A stretch of DNA of 64,000 nt from NCBI RefSeq assembly GCF_024346975.1, contig NZ_AP024885.1, positions 2,108,001 to 2,172,000 on the forward strand, in the 5' to 3' direction. Within the stretch, counting starts at the first letter, position 1. Each line of letters starts with the position of its first letter. This stretch comes from Vibrio neonatus. Its GTDB lineage: Bacteria; Pseudomonadota; Gammaproteobacteria; Enterobacterales; Vibrionaceae. Positions 10,074 to 19,737 of the stretch are shown here, in pieces. The position numbers and the translations under genes were made by a program. Under the pieces are notes generated by a model, which saw only the letters and a program-made list of their open reading frames with translations, did not search any database and was not told where the DNA came from.

Positions 10074-10095
10074 CTATCGTCGAATGGCGATTAAT
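10074..10095. promoter_or_regulatory. Putative ArsR operator before arsR
   Basis: ATCGTCGAATGGCGATT (10076-10092) matches ATCGTCGAATAACGATT before acr3 at 15 of 17 positions. It lies 15 bases upstream of the arsR start, a position suited to autorepression. Confidence 0.55.
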
Positions 10096-10291
10096 ATACA
10101 AACTAATCAAAAAAACCACAACACTTACTCTAAGTGATTTTTGCTTCTCTTTATGAGTAATCTCTAAAAATATGCAAGTGGTTACACTTAACCTTTGATA
10201 TCAATAGAATAAATATTGAACTAACCTTTCAAGTAGCGCAAAATCTAAACATCAGTAAAATTGATACTTAGTTTTCAATAATGGGGGTTGC

Positions 10292-11221
10292 ATGTTTAAA
10301 TTTTCTTTAAAGCAAATTGCGGTATTTGATGCCGTAGCAAGTTATGAAAGCGTGAGTATTGCGGCTAAAAAACTGTCTATGACACAGTCTGCTGTAAGCA
10401 TGTCTCTCTCTCAATTGGAATCGGTGCTTGATCGCCCTTTATTCAACCGCCAAGGCAATCGCTTAGTGCTCAGCCATTGGGGACATTGGTTACGACCTAG
10501 AGCCAAGCACTTATTACAAGAAGCACAACAAATTGAATTTGGCCTGCATGACCAACACCTGATCAGTGGTACGTTAAGCCTATGTTCAAGCCAGACAGCG
10601 GCTAAACATTTAGTGCCCTCACTCATCAGTAAAATTGATAACGACTTCCCAGAAATGCGCATAAAATTGAACATTGAGAATACTGAGAACGTCATAGAAT
10701 CACTGCTCAACTACGATTGTGATCTGGGTATCATTGAAGGTCGCAATACCGATAGTCGTCTGCAACAAGAGCACTGGCTAGATGATGACTTGGTGATTGT
10801 ATCATCGCCTAATCACCCCTTCGCACAATACAAGCAAGTGACTCTTGCACAGCTAGAGCAAGCAAAATGGATATTAAGAGAGCCGGGAGCTGGCACTCGC
10901 CGTATTTTTGATGGTGCGATACATGGCTATATCGACAACATAAAAGTATGGAAAGAGTATGAGAGTATTCGGGTCATTAAATCGCTAGTAGCCAATGGCA
11001 GCTATTTAGGGTGCGTGCCTTATCTGGATATTTTACCTGAGCTGGAAAATAACCAATTGGTGGTACTGCCGACGCCACAATTGAACATGCAGCGAGAAAT
11101 TTCTTTTATTTGGCGTAATGACAGTGGTGAGTCACCACTAAGGGAGTGTTTACTTTCTGAGGCGAGAAGATTAACTAAAGGTAAATCTTTCAAGCCACGC
11201 AAAGATTGGACCCCTGCGTGA
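10292..11221 (+). CDS. LysR-family transcriptional regulator
   Basis: 309 residues, the standard LysR length. Residues 1-60 form the winged HTH (SLKQIAVFDAVASYESVSIAAKKLSMTQSAVSMSLSQLE), followed by the linker helix and a two-lobe periplasmic-binding-like effector domain. The target cannot be deduced. It is divergent from arsR and convergent with the formate-channel gene, so neither shares an obvious promoter region with it except arsR, whose regulator is itself. A GGGGG-containing ribosome site precedes the chosen ATG. Confidence 0.9.
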   Translation: MFKFSLKQIAVFDAVASYESVSIAAKKLSMTQSAVSMSLSQLESVLDRPLFNRQGNRLVLSHWGHWLRPRAKHLLQEAQQIEFGLHDQHLISGTLSLCSSQTAAKHLVPSLISKIDNDFPEMRIKLNIENTENVIESLLNYDCDLGIIEGRNTDSRLQQEHWLDDDLVIVSSPNHPFAQYKQVTLAQLEQAKWILREPGAGTRRIFDGAIHGYIDNIKVWKEYESIRVIKSLVANGSYLGCVPYLDILPELENNQLVVLPTPQLNMQREISFIWRNDSGESPLRECLLSEARRLTKGKSFKPRKDWTPA

Positions 11222-11249
11222 CCTAAAAACTTAGTTGTGTTTTTTTAAA

Positions 11250-11268
11250 TAGGGCTTCACAGGCCCTA
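11250..11268. terminator. Terminator between the convergent LysR and FocA-like genes
   Basis: TAGGGC (11250-11255) and GCCCTA (11263-11268) form a stem with a 7-nt loop; A/T tracts lie on the flank toward LysR. Stem is short, so confidence is moderate. Confidence 0.45.
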
Positions 11269-11284
11269 ATGTCATCGCTCAGAA

Positions 11285-12760
11285 TTAAGCGACTGACAGA
11301 TCCTTCTTTTGTTGCGTTTGTGGCTGATTGTAATTTGCCACCCACTGCGCAATCGCATCACGATTCAGCAGTCCAACGTACTGACCATTAAAGACCACTG
11401 GATAAGCACTTGGCATTTTACTTGCCGCTTTTGCTAAACGCTCTTTAAATGACAGTACTTCTCCGCCCATGTAGAAACCTCCTTGGTTAACAGGGTAAAG
11501 CACATCTTGATCGACAATCATTGGCTCAAGAGCAGAAAGAATGCTTTGCTCTGGCGTCAAGGTGCAAACAGGTGATTGCATGTAGTCTTTAACTGGCATT
11601 TCTATCTCTGGGTCAAAATCTTGTCCCCACATTCCTCGAAGTAGATCTTGCTGTGAAATGAATCCCTGCACTTGATGATCTGCACTTAATACTGCTGCTC
11701 CTGCTTGCTCGTTATCGATTAATAGCTTTAGTGCAACTTGGCAGTTTAAGTCTTCTGCGAAAGTGATCTGGTTGTCAGAGGCTAGATCAGCAACTCGTAA
11801 ACGTTTCATTTGTTCTAACATGGCATGCTCCAATGAATTTAAAGATGAAAAATTAATGTCTGTGTTTTTTATCGGGTAAATTGACGCGGTTGAGCTTTGT
11901 TTTGGCTCTATGCTCCAATAAGCCAGCCCAACCAGAGCCGCTCCCCCGAAAATGTTCCCCAGAGTGACTGGGATTAGATTTGCAGTAATAAATTGTTTTA
12001 TCGTTAACAGCTCTAGATGAATACCGGCTGTTAGTGCTGTATTGAGCAGTTGCGTATCTGCAGTTGCCTTAATCGCAATTCCTAGTGGCACCATAAACAT
12101 ATTGGCAATGCTGTGTTCAAAGCCTGAGCTCACAAACATAGCAACAGGAAGCAGCACCAAAAACGCTTTGCCTGCACTCTCTTTGCTACTAAAACTCATC
12201 CAAATACCAAGGCATACCAATAGGTTACACATTACCCCTAACGAGAATGCTTGCCACCAAGAGTGCTCTAACTTATGAGTGGCAATGCTCAGTGCATTCA
12301 GCCCCCAATTACCATGATCAAGGATGTGCATTTTTGCCATCATAATGAAGGTAAGGGTGAGCATAGCGCCCACAAAGTTCCCCGCATAAACACGAGCCCA
12401 GCAGAGTAATAACTGCTTTGTAGTGACCCTTTTTTGTGCCCAAGCGACAGAACTCAACACTGTGCTAGTAAAGAGCTCCCCACCGCAGATAACCACCAGC
12501 ATTAAGCCAAGGCTAAAAGCCACACCACCGATAAAGCGGGTTAAGCCCCAACCATTGTTATAAGAGCCCGTGGTCACTGTAATGTAGAAGACAAAGGCTA
12601 ATGCGATAAACGCACCGGCAAATACCGCTAATACAAATGACTGCTTAAAAGGTTTAAGTACTTTTTTGTGCCCATAGTCCGCAGCTTGCATGGTTAGACT
12701 CGGCTTCGTCACTGACGAGCTGACATCAACCAATTCTGGGAATGGGCGTTTTATCGGCAT
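11285..12760 (-). CDS. Formate/nitrite channel (FocA-like) fused to a C-terminal CBS-domain pair
   Basis: 491 residues, far longer than the 250-290 of ordinary FNT channels. Residues about 30-285 form the six-helix channel, with FNT signatures GGELFTSTVLS and AGNFVGAMLTL. After a linker, about 315-480 reads as two CBS motifs: VADLASDNQITFAEDLNCQ...GFISQQDLLRGMW and PVKDYMQSPVCTLTPEQSI...PVVFNGQYVGLLNRDAIAQW. CBS pairs bind adenine nucleotides, so the channel may be gated or targeted by energy state. It should move formate or a similar small anion across the inner membrane. No pyruvate-formate lyase is adjacent. Domain boundaries are by eye. Confidence 0.82.
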   Translation of the reverse strand: MPIKRPFPELVDVSSSVTKPSLTMQAADYGHKKVLKPFKQSFVLAVFAGAFIALAFVFYITVTTGSYNNGWGLTRFIGGVAFSLGLMLVVICGGELFTSTVLSSVAWAQKRVTTKQLLLCWARVYAGNFVGAMLTLTFIMMAKMHILDHGNWGLNALSIATHKLEHSWWQAFSLGVMCNLLVCLGIWMSFSSKESAGKAFLVLLPVAMFVSSGFEHSIANMFMVPLGIAIKATADTQLLNTALTAGIHLELLTIKQFITANLIPVTLGNIFGGAALVGLAYWSIEPKQSSTASIYPIKNTDINFSSLNSLEHAMLEQMKRLRVADLASDNQITFAEDLNCQVALKLLIDNEQAGAAVLSADHQVQGFISQQDLLRGMWGQDFDPEIEMPVKDYMQSPVCTLTPEQSILSALEPMIVDQDVLYPVNQGGFYMGGEVLSFKERLAKAASKMPSAYPVVFNGQYVGLLNRDAIAQWVANYNQPQTQQKKDLSVA

Positions 12761-12945
12761 AGTTTCCTCCTTCTCTGTAGGTGAATAACATCACCCGTTT
12801 AATTGAGTGCTTTTCGTGAAAGCCCATTCAGATTAAGAGAGTCGAAGTGGAAATAATATCTAGTAGTTTTGAAGATCAGTGTTAGGAAAACTGATGGAGT
12901 GCACAAGGTTGCACAGGCGTGCAGTATCACAAAGTAGAAAGAGTG

Positions 12946-12979
12946 TTGGGTTACGGTTTTTTTAAACTCAGTAACCCAG
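12946..12979 (-). terminator. Hairpin after ynjF
   Basis: TGGGTTAC (12947-12954) pairs with GTAACCCA (12971-12978) across a 16-nt AT-rich loop just past the ynjF stop. Probable end of the ynjBCDF transcript, though the loop is long. Confidence 0.4.
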
Positions 12980-12983
12980 CAGA

Positions 12984-13595
12984 TTAAAAGTCTTGCAAAG
13001 TATGGAAACCAGAATAAATACGAGTTGCAGTAGTAAACCAACACAGACTGCCAAATACAAAAGCCAACTCAGCAAAATACTCAGGGAATAAACACATGAC
13101 GATAAAGCAGGCAATGGTTTCCGTGCCTTCGGTTAGCCCACTCATGTAATACAAAGATTTATGCTTATAAACTGGATTATCAATGCCGCGTTTGCCCGCC
13201 ATAACCGCAAACGCTAAGAAACTGCTCCCAGTGCCAATAAAAGAGAAGATCAAAAAAGCACCCGCAATACCATTGATATCAGGGTTAGCGAGTACAAAAC
13301 CAAACGGCACTAAGGAGTAAAACAAAAAATCTAAACTGATATCTAAAAAGCCACCGGCGTCCGTAATACCTTGTATTCTAGCCAATGCACCATCTAAACC
13401 ATCACAAATGCGATTTAGCACGATAAACAGCAACGCAATCTTGTATTGCTCTAGTGCCAGCATAGGCAACGCCAAACAGCCTAATACAAAGCCAAAGACT
13501 GTGATTTGATTTGCTGTCACCCCAAAGTGATTAACAAGCTTAGCCCCTTGAGTTAAAGGCCATTTGATCACCTTGATACTATAACTATCCAGCAT
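12984..13595 (-). CDS. ynjF: CDP-alcohol phosphatidyltransferase family protein (YnjF-like)
   Basis: 203 residues, integral membrane, about five to six helices. The full CDP-alcohol phosphotransferase motif is present: Asp65, Asp68-Gly69, Ala72-Arg73, Gly81, Asp85 and Asp89, where the four aspartates bind the metal ions. The enzyme transfers a phospho-substituted group from a CDP-linked donor to an alcohol; the acceptor for YnjF is not known. The start overlaps the end of the upstream ATP-binding gene by 11 bases, so it is translationally coupled to the ABC operon, as in E. coli ynjBCD(E)F. Confidence 0.82.
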   Translation of the reverse strand: MLDSYSIKVIKWPLTQGAKLVNHFGVTANQITVFGFVLGCLALPMLALEQYKIALLFIVLNRICDGLDGALARIQGITDAGGFLDISLDFLFYSLVPFGFVLANPDINGIAGAFLIFSFIGTGSSFLAFAVMAGKRGIDNPVYKHKSLYYMSGLTEGTETIACFIVMCLFPEYFAELAFVFGSLCWFTTATRIYSGFHTLQDF

Positions 13596-14235
13596 GAGTA
13601 CTCTCCCATGGCCAATTCAGTGTCACGCTATTGCTCGGAATGTCTTGTTCATCATGGGTCACCATTAATGCAGGGATATTGGCGCGCTTTAATTGTTCAA
13701 ATACCCAATCACGAAATTGTGCACGAAGTTGCTTATCAAGTTTACTGAATGGCTCATCCAATAATGCTACCTCAGGCTTAGCTAGCAACATTCGGGTCAG
13801 ACTCACCCTTGCCCTTTGTCCGCCAGAAATTTGCTCTGGGTACGAATCGGCCAGTTGACTCAACGAGATTTGCTGCAACGCGCCAATGGCTTGCTGCTTT
13901 CTTTGCGCGCCTTTCACTGAATTAGGTAAAGCAAACGCTAGGTTTTCCCAGATATTTAAGTGCGGAAATAACAGATCGTCTTGAAATAAGATCCCAACCT
14001 TACGCTTATGTGCTGCAATAGAGTCTAAGCGGCGCTGGTTTAACAGCACTTCACCTTGATAGGTGAACTCAGAAGATAAATGCCCCGCAATAATATCCAA
14101 CAAAGTAGACTTTCCGCATCCACTTGGCCCCATTAACGAAACCACTTCACCAGCGTGAATATTCATATTCAACTTAGTGAATAGCGTACTACCATCAGAT
14201 TTATGTACGGTAAGATTTTTAAGACACAGACTCAT
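13585..14235 (-). CDS. ynjD: ABC transporter ATP-binding protein (YnjD-like)
   Basis: 216 residues, one nucleotide-binding domain: Walker A GPSGCGKST at 36-44, Q-loop in FQDDLLFPH, signature ISGGQRARVSLTR, Walker B VALLDEPFSKLD and switch His in MVTHD. It powers the YnjBC importer. The ATG overlaps the permease stop by four bases, and its end overlaps ynjF. The family resembles thiamine and iron(III)/sulfate-type importers, but the E. coli YnjBCD substrate is not firmly known, so none is assigned. Confidence 0.88.
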   Translation of the reverse strand: MSLCLKNLTVHKSDGSTLFTKLNMNIHAGEVVSLMGPSGCGKSTLLDIIAGHLSSEFTYQGEVLLNQRRLDSIAAHKRKVGILFQDDLLFPHLNIWENLAFALPNSVKGAQRKQQAIGALQQISLSQLADSYPEQISGGQRARVSLTRMLLAKPEVALLDEPFSKLDKQLRAQFRDWVFEQLKRANIPALMVTHDEQDIPSNSVTLNWPWESTHAG

Positions 14236-15926
14236 TTGATCAAAGCCCCTTTATTTTGCAGCAAAGCGATCGGTGGACGTAAACATCGATTGTGGAGTCG
14301 ACTGCCCAATATGGCGATAAAGAAAAAAATCAGTGGTAACAATGCTTGCCATAACCCGTATATACCGGTCACGCGACGATCAAAGCCACTGGATAGCGCC
14401 ACCGCTTCGGTGGTTAAAGTAGAAATTCGCCCTGCCCCTAACACCAGCGTAGGCAGATATTGAGATAAGCTGACACTGATGGCCACCGCCCAAGCAAATA
14501 AAATAGCAGGCAGCAGAAGCGGCAGTTTGACGGTCATAAACACACTCAGCGGCGTTTTACCAAGACTCAATGCCACTCTGGTCATAGCCTCGTTATAACT
14601 GCGCCAAGGACCATCTAATGACAAATAGACAAAAGGAAAAGCAAAAAACAGATGTGCCCAGCAAACCCACAACCAATGATGATCACCATCAATAAATAAG
14701 GTGCTTACCTGTAAGCCAAATAACACCGAAAGCTGTGGAATCAGCATAGGTATCGCAATAATGTAGCCCGGAATTTGCCAGCGATATCGTATTCGATATT
14801 CATGAGCGATAAGCGCCAGTAGCACCGCAATCGTGCCAGAAACCAAGGCTAAACTTAGGCTTTGTTGTATGGTGCTGATAATGCCCGACCATTCGTATTC
14901 CCAAAATCTAAGGGAATAACGGCTAGGTAAAAGATCGGGAAAACGCCAGCGGTGCGCAACACTCCACAGCATCATCAGCGGCAACATAATCCCCGTTAGC
15001 AAAAGCATAGAGGTAAACAAACTCTTGCCCGGCAGTGATGCACCTTGCCTGCCAGAGACTTGCCACGCTCTGGCCCACTTGCAGATACTCCACTCCACTA
15101 CTCTGGCAAAAATGATAATCAAAGAGGCAAGCATAAATAGTACGATTGCCCCTGCCGATGCTCTAGGCAGTAGTGATAGATCGGGGTCGTTAAACCACTG
15201 CCATACTAATACCGCAAACGTAGGCGGATTGGTTGGCCCTACAATCAAAGCCACATCCACCACCGACAAGCTATAAGCTAATACTGCTAACATAGGAAAG
15301 CGCAGCTTAACCAACCATTGTACAAATAAGGTTTTCCACCACATCTGAGTGCGGTTATAGCCCATCGATGCGCTGATTTTCTCAGTCTTTTCGATATTTA
15401 ATTGCTTTAAAACCGGAATGCTCATTAACAGCAGAAAAGGCACTTCTTTAAAGGCCAGCATAATTACTAGCCCCAGAGCATAAGGGTCGTGAATTAACAG
15501 CGCTAATTCATGCGCCGACGCTTGGTTTAAGTCATGCCCAAATAGGCTATGCACCAAACGCACCCCTAGACCTGTAGGATCAAACAAAAAAGCAAAACCA
15601 ATCGCAAACGCCACATGCGGAATAGACAGCAATGGCGATAACGATAGCTCTATTTTTTTCCACCAGCGCGTATTCCAACTGCGCTGTAGCACCGCAAAGC
15701 TAATCAAGCAGGCAAGATAGCTACTCACAATGGCAGAAAATAAAGTCAAAGCAATGGAGCGCCAGACACCATTCCACGCAAAAACCTGCTCAAAACCGGT
15801 TAAAGAAACGGAGCTCATACCTAAAGGAGGAATATAGCTGAGTGATGATGAGACGACACCCAGCATGCCCGGCACTGTGGGCAATACGCATACCACGACA
15901 ACCAATGCGTAAAAAAATCGAAGCAT
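14232..15926 (-). CDS. ynjC: ABC transporter permease, fused double-domain (YnjC-like)
   Basis: 564 residues with two consecutive six-helix permease halves, each of binding-protein-dependent type. The EAA-like cytoplasmic loops are visible as EKISASMGYNRTQMWWKTLF in the first half and RVALSLGKTPLSVFMTVKLP in the second. One polypeptide therefore supplies the whole membrane channel, as in ThiP and YnjC. It lies between the solute-binding and ATPase genes with spacings of 6 bases and a 4-base overlap. Confidence 0.88.
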   Translation of the reverse strand: MLRFFYALVVVVCVLPTVPGMLGVVSSSLSYIPPLGMSSVSLTGFEQVFAWNGVWRSIALTLFSAIVSSYLACLISFAVLQRSWNTRWWKKIELSLSPLLSIPHVAFAIGFAFLFDPTGLGVRLVHSLFGHDLNQASAHELALLIHDPYALGLVIMLAFKEVPFLLLMSIPVLKQLNIEKTEKISASMGYNRTQMWWKTLFVQWLVKLRFPMLAVLAYSLSVVDVALIVGPTNPPTFAVLVWQWFNDPDLSLLPRASAGAIVLFMLASLIIIFARVVEWSICKWARAWQVSGRQGASLPGKSLFTSMLLLTGIMLPLMMLWSVAHRWRFPDLLPSRYSLRFWEYEWSGIISTIQQSLSLALVSGTIAVLLALIAHEYRIRYRWQIPGYIIAIPMLIPQLSVLFGLQVSTLFIDGDHHWLWVCWAHLFFAFPFVYLSLDGPWRSYNEAMTRVALSLGKTPLSVFMTVKLPLLLPAILFAWAVAISVSLSQYLPTLVLGAGRISTLTTEAVALSSGFDRRVTGIYGLWQALLPLIFFFIAILGSRLHNRCLRPPIALLQNKGALIK

Positions 15927-15932
15927 ATTAAA

Positions 15933-17078
15933 TTATTGCCCGTAGCGTTTAAGCCACTCTTTTTCTAGCATCACTTGCCAACTTGGGTGAGGCTCATCAA
16001 TAGAGTCAAATTTCTCGGAGTTTTGCGCGCTGCCTTGTAAATATTGACGCTCTAACACTGATGGGTCGCCCCATACATCCAAATCACCTTTGCGTGATTG
16101 CGCTTCAGGGCTTAATAAAAAGTTAATCGCAACCAAAGCCCCTTCTGTAGCAGAGGCGTTCCAAGGTATGGCTAAAAAGTGAATATTAGACAAAGCGCCA
16201 CGACTCATTGCGTAAGGCTTAGTGCTAGGCTCAAGATTACCTGCCGCTTGCGCAGAATAGACTGCATTAGGATTAAAGGTCAGCGCAACATCTAGCTGTC
16301 CATCATCTAATAAACGGATCATTTCAGCTGTGCCAGCCGGGAATTGCTTACCACTGCGCCACGCGAGCGGATGGAACTCATCGAGGTAGTTCCATAGTAA
16401 TGGGCTTAACCTTGCAAATTCTTTATCGGTGACAGGTTTAGATAAAGCAGGATCATTATCTGAAAGCTCAATTAATAACGCTTTTAAAAAGCTCGAACCA
16501 TGAAACTCAGGAGGCTTTGGGTAACTTAAGCGATTTGGATGCGCTTTGGCATATGTAAGCATTTGTGCAAATGAAGTGGGTGGAGTACTCAATTGCTTTT
16601 GATCGTAAATGAACACCAGTTGCCCTACTCCCCAAGGCGCTTCTAAGCCCTCGGTAGGTTCAGAAAAATCCACCGTCACAGGCAGGGATTTATCGACGTA
16701 TTTCCAGTTTGGTAAATCTTCGGTGAAAGGGCCAAACAACAGTTGGTTCTCTTTCATTGATTTGAAATTTTCACCATTGATCCACACCAGATCAATACTG
16801 CCACCTTCACTCTTTGCTACGGCTTTTTCCGCAATAAGACGAGGAGTACTTTCTGCAATATCAGAGACTTTAACGTGCTTTAAAGTCACACCATAGCGCT
16901 GCTGAAGCTGTTTATCAGCCCACTGAATATAGCGGTTTATTTCCTGACTTCCGCCCCATGCATGAAAGTAGACAGTTTGCCCTTGCGCGGTTTTCTCTAT
17001 GCTATTCCAATCAAGTGTTTTAGCACCCACCCCAAACGTTGCACATAACGTAAGCATTGCCGTGAGTAATTTATTCAT
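15933..17078 (-). CDS. ynjB: ABC transporter periplasmic solute-binding protein (YnjB-like)
   Basis: 381 residues with a Sec signal peptide ending about residue 19 (FGVGA/KTLDW). The mature protein has the two-lobe fold of the thiamine/spermidine/iron-type binding proteins, with FHAWGGSQEINRYIQWA near the start and PWGVGQLVFIYD in the hinge region, as in YnjB. It captures an unknown small solute for YnjCD. It is the first gene of the operon; a promoter should lie in the AT-rich 17079-17290 stretch. Confidence 0.87.
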   Translation of the reverse strand: MNKLLTAMLTLCATFGVGAKTLDWNSIEKTAQGQTVYFHAWGGSQEINRYIQWADKQLQQRYGVTLKHVKVSDIAESTPRLIAEKAVAKSEGGSIDLVWINGENFKSMKENQLLFGPFTEDLPNWKYVDKSLPVTVDFSEPTEGLEAPWGVGQLVFIYDQKQLSTPPTSFAQMLTYAKAHPNRLSYPKPPEFHGSSFLKALLIELSDNDPALSKPVTDKEFARLSPLLWNYLDEFHPLAWRSGKQFPAGTAEMIRLLDDGQLDVALTFNPNAVYSAQAAGNLEPSTKPYAMSRGALSNIHFLAIPWNASATEGALVAINFLLSPEAQSRKGDLDVWGDPSVLERQYLQGSAQNSEKFDSIDEPHPSWQVMLEKEWLKRYGQ

Positions 17079-17295
17079 AGTGATTTTCCGTTAGTTTCCT
17101 TGGCTAAAGCCTTTAACGATGACCGATAATACGTAAGTAAATACCGATTTATATCTTAGGTATATTAACTAGACCTTACACAGACAGATTTTCTTTCCCT
17201 ATTCCTGTCTAAGTGGTCAAATAATATCAATCACAATCCGCCTGTGATCAAAAGTGTATAGAAAAATGCCTTATTTGTGAGTTTGATATAAAAAT

Positions 17296-17314
17296 GGGCA
17301 GCATTACGCTACCC
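17296..17314 (-). terminator. Terminator after the DUF2058 gene
   Basis: Stem of seven pairs, one of them G-U (GGGCAGC 17296-17302 / GCTACCC 17308-17314), 5-nt loop, followed on the minus strand by a T-rich run. It lies 24 bases past the stop. Confidence 0.6.
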
Positions 17315-17337
17315 ACTTACTGATGATATAAAATCAA

Positions 17338-17859
17338 TTACCACATTAAATCATCTGGTACGACAAAGTCTTTGTACGGATCGTCTTCATCTGGCGTTTC
17401 TTCTTCAGGCTTGATGGTTTCAACAATCGCCTCTGGCACTCGGGTAGCGATTTTTTCTGCCACAACCGTTGGGATCACCGCATAGCTTTCGCCGTCACGA
17501 GCAATACTCAAAATACCTTTGATAAGCTGAGTGCGATTTAACTCCTCAACGTACAGAGATTTCACTAAAGTACCGTCAGTAAAGTTGTACTTGATCTCAC
17601 CTTTTGAGGTATCAATGCGGTTCATATCAATCAACTGTTTCACTTGCGCTTTTAGCTCTTTAGCCAAACGCTGCTGTTCACGCTCTTGGTTGATCTTTTT
17701 GTCACGCTCTTGTTGAGCTAAACGGTTTTCTTCTGCAGCGGCCTTTGCTTCTCGTGATTGTACGCGAGACTTCTTAGCGCCTTTCTTGGCTTTCTTTAGC
17801 TTTTTCTCATTCACTAAGCCAGCTTTTAGCATTTGTTCTTGAAGGGTCAGTTTTGCCAT
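17338..17859 (-). CDS. DUF2058 protein (YaiL-like, nucleic-acid-associated)
   Basis: 173 residues. It opens with MAKLTLQEQMLKAGLVNEKK and continues with a very basic, charged coiled-coil region (about 20-75) and a small globular part with INYNFTDG-like and YAVIPTVVAEKI segments, the layout of E. coli YaiL. The acidic tail ends PDDLMW. YaiL is described as nucleoprotein/polynucleotide-associated, without a defined activity. It has its own terminator and is upstream of neither neighbour's operon. Confidence 0.8.
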   Translation of the reverse strand: MAKLTLQEQMLKAGLVNEKKLKKAKKGAKKSRVQSREAKAAAEENRLAQQERDKKINQEREQQRLAKELKAQVKQLIDMNRIDTSKGEIKYNFTDGTLVKSLYVEELNRTQLIKGILSIARDGESYAVIPTVVAEKIATRVPEAIVETIKPEEETPDEDDPYKDFVVPDDLMW

Positions 17860-17945
17860 TTCTAATACTTCTATTTACCGATTAATCTAATTGCGTTTAT
17901 TTTCGCACGCCTACCGCTATATGTCCTAATTTTGCGTCACAATAA

Positions 17946-17979
17946 AAAAACCCGTAAGACTGATGGCTCACGGGTTTTT
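17946..17979 (-). terminator. guaA terminator
   Basis: AAAAACCCGT and ACGGGTTTTT pair across a 15-nt internal region; T-runs flank both sides. It lies just past the guaA stop. Confidence 0.7.
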
Positions 17980-18016
17980 GTATCACTGATTATCTAAAAC
18001 TAGAAAAAGCGCAGGC

Positions 18017-19594
18017 TTATTCCCATTCGATAGTTGCAGGTGGTTTACCTGAAATATCGTAAACAACACGTGAAATACTGTCTACTTCGTTGATAATGCG
18101 GTTTGAAACCTTACCTAGGAAGTCGTATGGCAGATGTGCCCAATGCGCGGTCATAAAGTCGATGGTTTCTACAGCACGTAGCGATACAACCCAATCGTAT
18201 TTACGGCCATCGCCCATTACGCCAACTGAGCGTACTGGTAGGAATACCGTAAAGGCTTGCGATACTTTGTGGTAAAGATCGGCGTTATGCAGCTCTTCAA
18301 TAAAGATAGCATCGGCGCGACGTAGCAAATCACAGTATTCTTTTTTGATTTCGCCAAGAACGCGAACACCTAGACCAGGACCTGGGAATGGGTGACGGTA
18401 AAGCATGTTGTATGGCAGACCTAGTTCTAAACCAATCTTACGTACTTCATCTTTAAACAGTTCACGCAATGGTTCAACTAAGCCCATTTCCATATCGTCA
18501 GGCAAACCGCCTACGTTATGGTGCGACTTAATCACGTGCGCTTTACCTGTTTTAGAAGCCGCAGATTCGATAACGTCAGGGTAGATAGTACCTTGCGCTA
18601 GCCATTTAGCATTTTTCAGCTTCTTCGATTCTTCATCAAATACATCAACAAATACGTGACCGATAGTCTTACGTTTTTGCTCTGGATCAGATTGACCTTT
18701 CAGTGCTTCTAAGAAACGATCTTCCGCTTCTACTTTGATGATGTTTAGTCCGAAGTGATCGCCAAACATATCCATCACTTGCTCGCCTTCGTTCAAACGA
18801 AGCAGGCCGTTATCAACGAATACACAAGTCAGTTTGTCGCCGATAGCACGGTGAACTAGCATCGCCACAACAGAAGAATCAACACCGCCAGAAAGGCCTA
18901 GAATCACTTCATCATCACCCACTTGCTCTTTAATACGAGCAATAGCATCATCGATGATTGATTGTGATGTCCACAGTTTTTCACAACCACAGATGTTGAT
19001 AACGAAGTTTTCTAACATACGTGCGCCTTGGCGAGTATGCGTTACTTCTGGGTGGAATTGAACACCGTAGTATTTCTTCTCTTCATTTGCCATAGCAGCA
19101 AACGGACAAGTTTCTGTTTCGGCAATCTTAGTAAAGTCAGAAGGAATTTCGACTACTTTATCACCGTGACTCATCCACACATCTAACAGTGCGTTGCCGT
19201 CTTCAGCAATAGCGTCTTCAATACCTTGGAATAGAGAGGATTCTTCAACAACTTTAACCTGTGCATAGCCGAACTCACGTTCGTTAGAACCTGCAACCTT
19301 GCCACCAAGTTGTTCAGCCATTGTTTGCATGCCGTAACATACGCCCAATACAGGAACACCAGAATCAAAAACATATTGAGGAGCGCGAGGAGAGTTTGCT
19401 TCGGTTACACTTTCTGGACCACCAGAAAGGATGATGCCGTCAGGATTAAATTCACGGATATCCGCTTCTTCTACATCCCAGCTCCATAGCTCACAGTAAA
19501 CACCAATTTCACGAACGCGACGCGCGACAAGTTGAGTGTACTGAGAACCAAAATCTAGGATCAAAATACGTTGGTCGTGGATATTCTTTGTCAT
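18017..19594 (-). CDS. guaA: GMP synthase (glutamine-hydrolysing)
   Basis: 525 residues, the same length as E. coli GuaA. The N-terminal class I glutamine amidotransferase domain has the nucleophile Cys86 in GVCYGMQ and the His/Glu pair in QFHPEVTH; the ATP-pyrophosphatase domain has LSGGVDSS; the C-terminal dimerisation domain ends KPPATIEWE. It converts XMP to GMP using glutamine and ATP. It lies 143 bases downstream of guaB on the same strand, the usual guaBA pairing. Confidence 0.98.
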   Translation of the reverse strand: MTKNIHDQRILILDFGSQYTQLVARRVREIGVYCELWSWDVEEADIREFNPDGIILSGGPESVTEANSPRAPQYVFDSGVPVLGVCYGMQTMAEQLGGKVAGSNEREFGYAQVKVVEESSLFQGIEDAIAEDGNALLDVWMSHGDKVVEIPSDFTKIAETETCPFAAMANEEKKYYGVQFHPEVTHTRQGARMLENFVINICGCEKLWTSQSIIDDAIARIKEQVGDDEVILGLSGGVDSSVVAMLVHRAIGDKLTCVFVDNGLLRLNEGEQVMDMFGDHFGLNIIKVEAEDRFLEALKGQSDPEQKRKTIGHVFVDVFDEESKKLKNAKWLAQGTIYPDVIESAASKTGKAHVIKSHHNVGGLPDDMEMGLVEPLRELFKDEVRKIGLELGLPYNMLYRHPFPGPGLGVRVLGEIKKEYCDLLRRADAIFIEELHNADLYHKVSQAFTVFLPVRSVGVMGDGRKYDWVVSLRAVETIDFMTAHWAHLPYDFLGKVSNRIINEVDSISRVVYDISGKPPATIEWE

Positions 19595-19700
19595 TTAGAA
19601 ATCTCAATAGTATTAGATGGATGGAGGCAAATGGCCTCCAAAACTTTAAATAATCTGTTACCCCTATAAATAGAGGCAGTTAGGTTGGTTTTTGCTAAGT

Positions 19701-19726
19701 TGAATCCCTTGAACTCAAGGGATTCA
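19701..19726. repeat. Perfect 12-bp inverted repeat between guaB and guaA
   Basis: TGAATCCCTTGA (19701-19712) and TCAAGGGATTCA (19715-19726) with a 2-base centre. No T-run follows on the minus strand. It sits 12 bases after the guaB stop and could be an mRNA-stabilising hairpin or attenuator between the two cistrons. A second small hairpin, TGGAGGC/GCCTCCA, lies at about 19622-19640. Confidence 0.6.
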
Positions 19727-19737
19727 TCGACGCAAAA

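Noticed and set aside
12799..13044. 81-codon open frame on the minus strand
   Set aside because: It overlaps the start of the terminator and the end of ynjF in another frame, has Cys/Phe/Leu-rich non-protein-like composition and no ribosome site.
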